A DNA stretch of 59,777 nt. Source: an uncultured Actinomycetes bacterium. Its GTDB lineage: Bacteria; Actinomycetota; Thermoleophilia; RBG-16-64-13. The position numbers were made by a program, and so were the translations under genes. How positions within the stretch are numbered: the first letter of the stretch is position 1; each line of letters begins with the position of its first letter. Under the pieces are notes generated by a model. The model saw only the letters and a list, made by a program, of their open reading frames with translations, was not told where the DNA came from and did not search any database. Shown here piece after piece: positions 55,114-59,777 of this stretch. The stretch is taken from NCBI GenBank assembly GCA_937148845.1, contig CAKZRW010000007.1, positions 1-59,777 on the forward strand, given 5' to 3'.

Positions 55114-57334
55114 GCTCCGCAGCCTTCTCGTTCTCGCTGGACCCGCTGCTCCCCTCTACTGCCGCCTCCGGCTCCCCTGGGCCGACACGCAGCGCCGCGG
55201 CACTCGGAGGCACTCCCCGGCTGCCGGTCTGTCTCTGCTCGTGTTGCCCGTTGCGTTCCGGGTAACTGATCCGGTGTCCGAGCAACCCGCGGAGGGTCAC
55301 GTCAAAAGCTTCCTGGATCTTACGCAGGTCGGCCTGAGTCAATTCAGACTCATCGAGCTGTCCATCCTCGATCTTCTGCTTGACTATCTCTTGTATGACT
55401 CCCTGGATCTTACGTCGGGTAGGATTCTGCATAGCGCGGACCGCCGCTTCCACCGCGTCCGCCAACATGATTATCGCGGCTTCCTTGGACCGCGGCTTCT
55501 GCTCTTCGTAACGGTAGCTCTCTTCGTAGACCGGTTCTTTGGATTCCTCCAAGGCCTTATGGTAGAAGTAAGCGAGCACCGAGGTCCCGTGGTGCTGCTT
55601 GATGATATCCACCACCGGCTGAGGCAGTCCGTAAAGACGAGCTAGGTTCTCTCCGTCTCGCACGTGAGCTGTTATGGCCAGCTTCGATAGATTGGGGCTG
55701 AGCCGGTCATGGGGGTTGTCCACGTATATCTGGTTCTCCACGAAGTATTCCGGGCGTATGGTCTTCCCGATGTCGTGGTAGTAAGCGCCGACCCGAGCCA
55801 GCAGGGGGTCGGCTCCTATGGCCTCTGCGGCGGCTTCGGCAAGGTTGCCCATCTGAATGCTGTGATTGTAAGTACCCGGTGCGACTTGCAGGAGCTTCTT
55901 CAGCAAGGGATGAGCCGGGTTAGCCAACTCGAGCAGGCGTAGGGGAGTGGTCAGGTTGAACACCGTGTCCAGGATCAGGAGAAGAATGACCGTAAGAGCT
56001 CCGGCCAGCGCGCCGCTGGCCAGCCCCCAAAGACCACGGCGCGCCGCGTCCAAGAAAGAGGCTTCGGTAAAGGTTTCAACAAAGAAGATGGCAACAAAAG
56101 CGAGTCCCATGGTGGCCACTCCGGCCCCCAGCAAGGCGGCCCGTTGGGTCACCCGCGAGACCAGATACAACGAGATAGCAGCGACCAGAAGTCCTGCCAC
56201 CGTGTAGCGCATTTCCAGGTCAGTAAGAAGTCCGATGTTGACTGCCGATAACGTCACCAGCAACAGTGCGCTCCTCGCGTTGAGCACCACGGTCACTACC
56301 ATGCCTAGAGCAGCCAGCGGAATCAGGTAGGGCGAAAGAGGTTCGAGGACCAGAAGGCGAGCCACCGCCGTCCCCCCCAAGAACAGCGAGACCAGAGCCA
56401 GCAACATGTTGTTCTCTAGTGGCTTGCTCTTGTTGAACCGCTTGAGTAGCCGCGAGAAGGCTGCAGCCTCAAACAGCACCATGAAGAAGATACCGAGATA
56501 TACCTTGAAACCGGAGCGGTGACCACCTAGACCCAGCGCTTCGAGCACGGCGAGATGGCCGCTGGTTAGGACCTCACCTTGGCGCACGACTACGTCTCCT
56601 TGGCGGACACTGACAGTCACGGGAGCAACCTGGGCCATGGCCGCTTGCCGGCGGGCTTCGGTCTGCACTTCGTCGACTACTTGGTTGGGCCGTATGAAGT
56701 TGGAAACCACTGTGGAGAGTACCGTGGCGTCAGCCGGTGAGGAAACCAGCGATTCCGCTATGGCCTGAAGGTCCTTGCGGGCTTGATCAAGAGAGGACTC
56801 AGTGATTCCATGGGAGAAGAGGGTAGTCAAGGCGCCCAGGCACTGCCGTTCCATGCGGTCATATTCGCCGGCACTCAGGCTGAGAAGGTAGATCAGGGTC
56901 TCCCGATCGATGCTCTCGGGGGTCTTCGCTGCGAGTTCTTCCGCGGCGTCCACAAGATCACGGCCTGCAGCTACTTCCGCTCGCAATCCTGAAATCTCTG
57001 CGAAGAAATCGCTCAACTCCTGAGTGGCCTTGGGCAGGGCATCAGGGTCGGCTCTGTACACCGGCTCCACCAGATCCGCGACCTGGGCCTTGAGAGCCTC
57101 GGTAGCCTTCGCATCCAGCACAGTGACCGACTTGTCAGCGACCACCGTCCGGGGAGCAGGGTGGGCCACAACGAAACCCCGGAGCGTGGGCAAATAGGCA
57201 GTGGAGATGATCGCAGTGAGACCCACGACAAGACAGGCCAGCAAGACCAGTTCGAAGCGCAAGCGGTCCCGCTTGTCGATCCATTCGCGGAGGTCAGCTA
57301 TGCGCGTACGAAGCAGGAAGCGATATTGGTCCAT
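55094..57334 (-). CDS. 7TM-HD phosphohydrolase, PgpH/YqfF type
   Basis: This 746-residue membrane protein has an N-terminal helix, a large extracytoplasmic 7TMR-HDED domain (about residues 55-270), seven membrane helices and a cytosolic HD domain with YNHSIQMGNLAEAAAEAI, YYHDIGKTIRPEYF and HVRDGE. Family members hydrolyse c-di-AMP. The Glu/Ser-rich C-terminus is low in complexity. It stands between phoH and ybeY, the usual place. Confidence 0.95.
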   Translation of the reverse strand: MDQYRFLLRTRIADLREWIDKRDRLRFELVLLACLVVGLTAIISTAYLPTLRGFVVAHPAPRTVVADKSVTVLDAKATEALKAQVADLVEPVYRADPDALPKATQELSDFFAEISGLRAEVAAGRDLVDAAEELAAKTPESIDRETLIYLLSLSAGEYDRMERQCLGALTTLFSHGITESSLDQARKDLQAIAESLVSSPADATVLSTVVSNFIRPNQVVDEVQTEARRQAAMAQVAPVTVSVRQGDVVVRQGEVLTSGHLAVLEALGLGGHRSGFKVYLGIFFMVLFEAAAFSRLLKRFNKSKPLENNMLLALVSLFLGGTAVARLLVLEPLSPYLIPLAALGMVVTVVLNARSALLLVTLSAVNIGLLTDLEMRYTVAGLLVAAISLYLVSRVTQRAALLGAGVATMGLAFVAIFFVETFTEASFLDAARRGLWGLASGALAGALTVILLLILDTVFNLTTPLRLLELANPAHPLLKKLLQVAPGTYNHSIQMGNLAEAAAEAIGADPLLARVGAYYHDIGKTIRPEYFVENQIYVDNPHDRLSPNLSKLAITAHVRDGENLARLYGLPQPVVDIIKQHHGTSVLAYFYHKALEESKEPVYEESYRYEEQKPRSKEAAIIMLADAVEAAVRAMQNPTRRKIQGVIQEIVKQKIEDGQLDESELTQADLRKIQEAFDVTLRGLLGHRISYPERNGQHEQRQTGSRGVPPSAAALRVGPGEPEAAVEGSSGSSENEKAAEHESSAG

Positions 57335-57349
57335 GAAATACGAAAAGGA

Positions 57350-58456
57350 TCAGTCGCTGGGTGAGGCAGCTTCGCGGAGATTCCCGCTTTTCTCTACCGG
57401 AGACCGGGACCCCGCTCTCCGCAGAGAGCGATGCTTCTCGGTGTGAAGTTTGTACGCCGACACAATCTCCTGGACTAGCTTATGACGGACCACATCCTGA
57501 CTACCAAAATAGATGAAGGCGATGTCGGGAATGCCAGCGAGCACTTCACACACGTGGACAAGACCGGAACGCTGTCCCCGAGGTAGATCGATCTGGGTGA
57601 TGTCCCCCGTCACGATCATCCGGGAACCGAAACCCAGACGCGTCAGGAACATCTTCATCTGCTCTGGGCTTGTGTTCTGGGCTTCGTCCAGTACTATCAG
57701 AGAGTCGTTCAGAGTGCGCCCACGCATGTAGGCCAGGGGCGCCACCTCGATGGTGCCCCTCTGCAAGTGTTCGGCCAGCCGCTCGCTGTCCATCATGTCA
57801 TACAGGGCATCAAAAAGAGGCCTAAGATAAGGATCCACCTTCTCCATAAGCCCGCCGGGTAGGAAACCCAGCTTCTCTCCTGCCTCGACTGCGGGCCTGG
57901 TCAGGATGACGCGGTTGACCTCGCCCCGAAGCAGCGCCGAGGTCGCCATGGCCATGGCTAGATAGGTCTTGCCAGTGCCGGCTGGACCTATGCCGAACGT
58001 GATGGTATGGGTCCTGATGGCATCGACATACGCCTTCTGGTTGACCGTCTTCGGCCTGATGCGCCGACCGCGATGCTCGATGATCACGTCACCAACGATG
58101 TTGCCCAGCTCCCGCGTCCAGTTCTTCCGGCCGGCGCTGAGAGAGGCGGCCAGTTCCAGGGTCGAGCGGTCGAGCGTCTGACCTGCGCTGACCAGGGCGA
58201 CCAGCTCGGCTACCAGAGCCTCGCCCCTTTCCACCTCGGCCGCTTCGCCGTCCAGGGTGAGCTGATTGCCCCTGAGGGTGATGTCACAGCTGAGGAGGCT
58301 CTCAAGAGTGCGCAGGTGAGCATCGTGCTCCCCGACAAGAAGGGCCGCCACACGGTTGTCCAAGTCGATCTTCTTGGTGAAGTACTCGGCGCTCACGCCG
58401 CCCCTCCCCCTCGGACCGTCCGCGACCAGGTATGACTTTGGCCGCGCCCGCTTCAC
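57350..58456 (-). CDS. phoH: PhoH-like ATPase
   Basis: This 368-residue PhoH family ATPase has an N-terminal KH-like segment (HLRTLESLLSCDITLRGNQLTLDG), Walker A GIGPAGTGKTYLAMAMA, LTRPAVEAGEKLGFLPG and Walker B LIVLDEAQNTSPEQMKMFLTR. It is probably RNA-related and is usually beside ybeY. The start is GTG at 58456, overlapping the yqeY stop (GTGA). Confidence 0.94.
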   Translation of the reverse strand: MKRARPKSYLVADGPRGRGGVSAEYFTKKIDLDNRVAALLVGEHDAHLRTLESLLSCDITLRGNQLTLDGEAAEVERGEALVAELVALVSAGQTLDRSTLELAASLSAGRKNWTRELGNIVGDVIIEHRGRRIRPKTVNQKAYVDAIRTHTITFGIGPAGTGKTYLAMAMATSALLRGEVNRVILTRPAVEAGEKLGFLPGGLMEKVDPYLRPLFDALYDMMDSERLAEHLQRGTIEVAPLAYMRGRTLNDSLIVLDEAQNTSPEQMKMFLTRLGFGSRMIVTGDITQIDLPRGQRSGLVHVCEVLAGIPDIAFIYFGSQDVVRHKLVQEIVSAYKLHTEKHRSLRRAGSRSPVEKSGNLREAASPSD

Positions 58457-58899
58457 GCCGATAGCCGCTCCTTAACCAGCTTGGCAGCCAACTTGCCGTC
58501 GACGCTCCCCCCGCCCTTGGCCATGACTGCGGACATGACCTTGCCCATGTCCTTGGGCGAACTGGCCCCGACCTCCTTGACCACTTCGTCGATAAACTGG
58601 GCAAGCTGACCTTCGTCCATCTGGGCCGGCAGTAGACTGCGGATGAGGCTGGCGGCAAAGTCTTCGTACTCAGCCAGATCCTCACGGCCGCCCGCCCGAA
58701 AGGCCTCTAGCGACTCTTCCCGGCGCTTGAGCTCCCTGCGCAGAACAGCCACCTCTGCCGTGTCATCGAGCTCAGTGCGAAGGCGCTTCGCTTCGTTCTG
58801 CAGCTCGCAAAGCACCATGCGGAGAGCCGACACCCGCCGTCTGTCGCCAGCTTTAAGCGCCGACTTGATCTTTTCCTGAACCTGAGCAAGAACGCTCAC
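58453..58899 (-). CDS. yqeY: GatB/YqeY domain protein
   Basis: This 148-residue helical protein resembles the tail domain of GatB, which recognises tRNA. It has VSALRMVLCELQNEAKRL, YEDFAASLIRSLLPAQMDEGQLAQFIDEVV and KDMGKVMSAVMAK. It may act in tRNA-dependent amidation or quality control, but evidence in bacteria is limited. The start is GTG at 58899, overlapping the hit stop (GTGA). Confidence 0.92.
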   Translation of the reverse strand: MSVLAQVQEKIKSALKAGDRRRVSALRMVLCELQNEAKRLRTELDDTAEVAVLRRELKRREESLEAFRAGGREDLAEYEDFAASLIRSLLPAQMDEGQLAQFIDEVVKEVGASSPKDMGKVMSAVMAKGGGSVDGKLAAKLVKERLSA

Positions 58900-59237
58900 C
58901 GGAAGTCACCCAGCTTCTCGCCCCCAAGGATGTGAAAGTGGAGGTGCGGTATCTCCTGACCGCCATCTGGACCCACATTGGTGAGTACACGATAACCGCT
59001 TGCGGCGACATCCACCTGCTCGGCCACGCGGACTATGAAGCGCAGCAGCTCGTGGCCTTGAGCCGCACCCCAGCCGTCGATGTCGTTGAGCGACGGGATG
59101 TGCTCGCGCGGTATGACCAGGATGTGCTGTGGTGCCTTGGGATTGATGTCGCGGAAGGCCACGAAATGCTCGTCCTCAAGCACCTTCTGGCTAGGAATGT
59201 GTCCAGCAGCTATCCGACAGAAGATACAGTCATCCAT
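58896..59237 (-). CDS. HIT family (HinT-like) nucleotide hydrolase
   Basis: This 113-residue protein has the zinc-binding CIFCRIAAG at the start, DINPKAPQHILVIPREHIP in the middle, and the catalytic histidine triad HLHFHILGG. It hydrolyses purine nucleoside phosphoramidates. It is 14 bp downstream of rsmE. Confidence 0.95.
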   Translation of the reverse strand: MDDCIFCRIAAGHIPSQKVLEDEHFVAFRDINPKAPQHILVIPREHIPSLNDIDGWGAAQGHELLRFIVRVAEQVDVAASGYRVLTNVGPDGGQEIPHLHFHILGGEKLGDFR

Positions 59238-59251
59238 GGCGCCTGATTATA

Positions 59252-59777
59252 CTACCAATCCTCCAGCACAAACCGAGCCACGGCTACCGCTATAGGTCCT
59301 GCCGTTTCGGTTCGGAGAACCGCCTGTCCCAGCCTGGCCCGCTCCATTCCGAACTTGACAAAGTAGCTCTCGTCCAACTGTGACCAGCCACTCTCCGGTC
59401 CCACCCAGAGCGCCACGGGAGGCCGTCGGCTGGCCGGAACCGATTCGGGCTGGGAGCATGAAACCTCGCCAGAACTGTGCAGCACCTCACCGAGGCTGCG
59501 CGGGGCCTCGGGATCGAGCACCACGGAGCGGGCTCTCTTTCTTTCCAGCCACTCTTGCGCCGCCTCCACAGAGGGAAGAAACTCGACGGCAGGCACGCTG
59601 GTCTGCTTGCTCTGCTTGGCAGCCTCCCTGGCAATACGTTGCCAGCGGCTGGAACGCTCGCTCGACCCCCGACTTGGACTCACCCCCTTGAGTCCGAGGA
59701 GGAGAAAGAAGCTAGCTCCTGCTTCGGTACCTTTTTCCACCACGTAGTCCAGGAGCGACGGTCTCTCCACCCTCTGG
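59252..59777 (-). CDS. rsmE: 16S rRNA m3U1498 methyltransferase RsmE (5' end cut by window)
   Basis: This is the C-terminal SPOUT domain of RsmE. The frame is open at the right edge, where about 65 to 70 residues of the N-terminal PUA domain would lie outside. Visible motifs are LLDYVVEKGTEAG, RWQRIAREAAKQSKQTSVP, LWVGPESGWSQLDE and LGQAVLRTETAGPIAVAV, which form the SAM-binding knot. It is the most upstream visible gene of the minus-strand run. Confidence 0.94.
   Translation of the reverse strand, partial: QRVERPSLLDYVVEKGTEAGASFFLLLGLKGVSPSRGSSERSSRWQRIAREAAKQSKQTSVPAVEFLPSVEAAQEWLERKRARSVVLDPEAPRSLGEVLHSSGEVSCSQPESVPASRRPPVALWVGPESGWSQLDESYFVKFGMERARLGQAVLRTETAGPIAVAVARFVLEDW

Overview
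The window reads as a dense, GC-rich bacterial chromosome segment from a free-living anaerobe or microaerophile. I infer a deep-branching, possibly thermophilic actinobacterial lineage (Geothermincolia/Aquicultoria/Coriobacteriia-like). The grounds are the rpsF-ssb-rpsR-rplI-dnaB order, a UPF0182 membrane protein, a YkoEDC-type thiamine ECF transporter, a ferredoxin-dependent 2-oxoacid oxidoreductase, and archease/RtcB next to Lon. This placement is tentative because no rRNA is present. No tRNA, rRNA, CRISPR array, insertion sequence or prophage was seen. Two genes contain in-frame UGA codons that look like selenocysteine, so the organism very probably decodes Sec, although no sel genes lie in the window.

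Layout. 1-13006 (minus strand): rpsF-ssb-rpsR-rplI-dnaB, an FAD dehydrogenase, then a purine cluster purA, purD-purE fusion, purB, purS, purQ, a small zinc-ribbon ORF and purL, which runs off the left edge. 13381-17971 (minus): a thiol-redox operon of trxA, a thioredoxin-fold selenoprotein, an FmdB zinc ribbon, lgt, a TlpA-like lipoprotein with a UxxC motif, ccdA and a DUF4349 lipoprotein. Its promoter carries a CsoR/CstR-like palindrome. 18181-23014: a metallo-hydrolase, UPF0182, and a convergent M50/CBS protease. 23044-27923 (plus): hsp20-lon-archease-rtcB, joining protein and RNA quality control. 27983-31988 (minus): the AMMECR1/LigB-like/radical-SAM trio with a PHP hydrolase and small proteins. 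32081-33784: a PASTA-type Ser/Thr kinase. 33872-38558 (minus): a TPP-riboswitch-controlled operon thiN-ykoF-ecfS-ecfA-ecfT. 39018-47052 (plus): a six-gene 2-oxoacid oxidoreductase locus. 47075-51354: arfB, glycerate kinase, HAD phosphatase and guaB. 51403-59777 (minus): rsmE-hit-yqeY-phoH-pgpH-ybeY-dgkA/PAP2-cdd-like-GNAT-deoC-recO.

How the parts work together. The most striking block is 39018-47052. Separate gamma, delta and alpha subunits of a pyruvate-type ferredoxin oxidoreductase are followed by a ferredoxin-NuoE fusion, a HydB/NuoF-like flavoprotein, and a 1050-residue protein joining a [2Fe-2S] domain, a GltD-like FAD oxidoreductase, several [4Fe-4S] clusters and the missing PorB catalytic subunit. 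The gene order implies one complex linking 2-oxoacid oxidation (or reductive carboxylation) to NAD(P)(H) and ferredoxin, possibly by electron bifurcation.

The second notable block is the redox operon. Thioredoxin could reduce CcdA, which could reduce the Sec-containing TlpA-like lipoprotein anchored by Lgt. Both UGA codons are followed by hairpins that fit the bacterial SECIS model. A third theme is non-canonical initiation: rpsF and ecfA appear to start at CUG, and the UPF0182 gene has no ordinary start codon in its expected N-terminal region.
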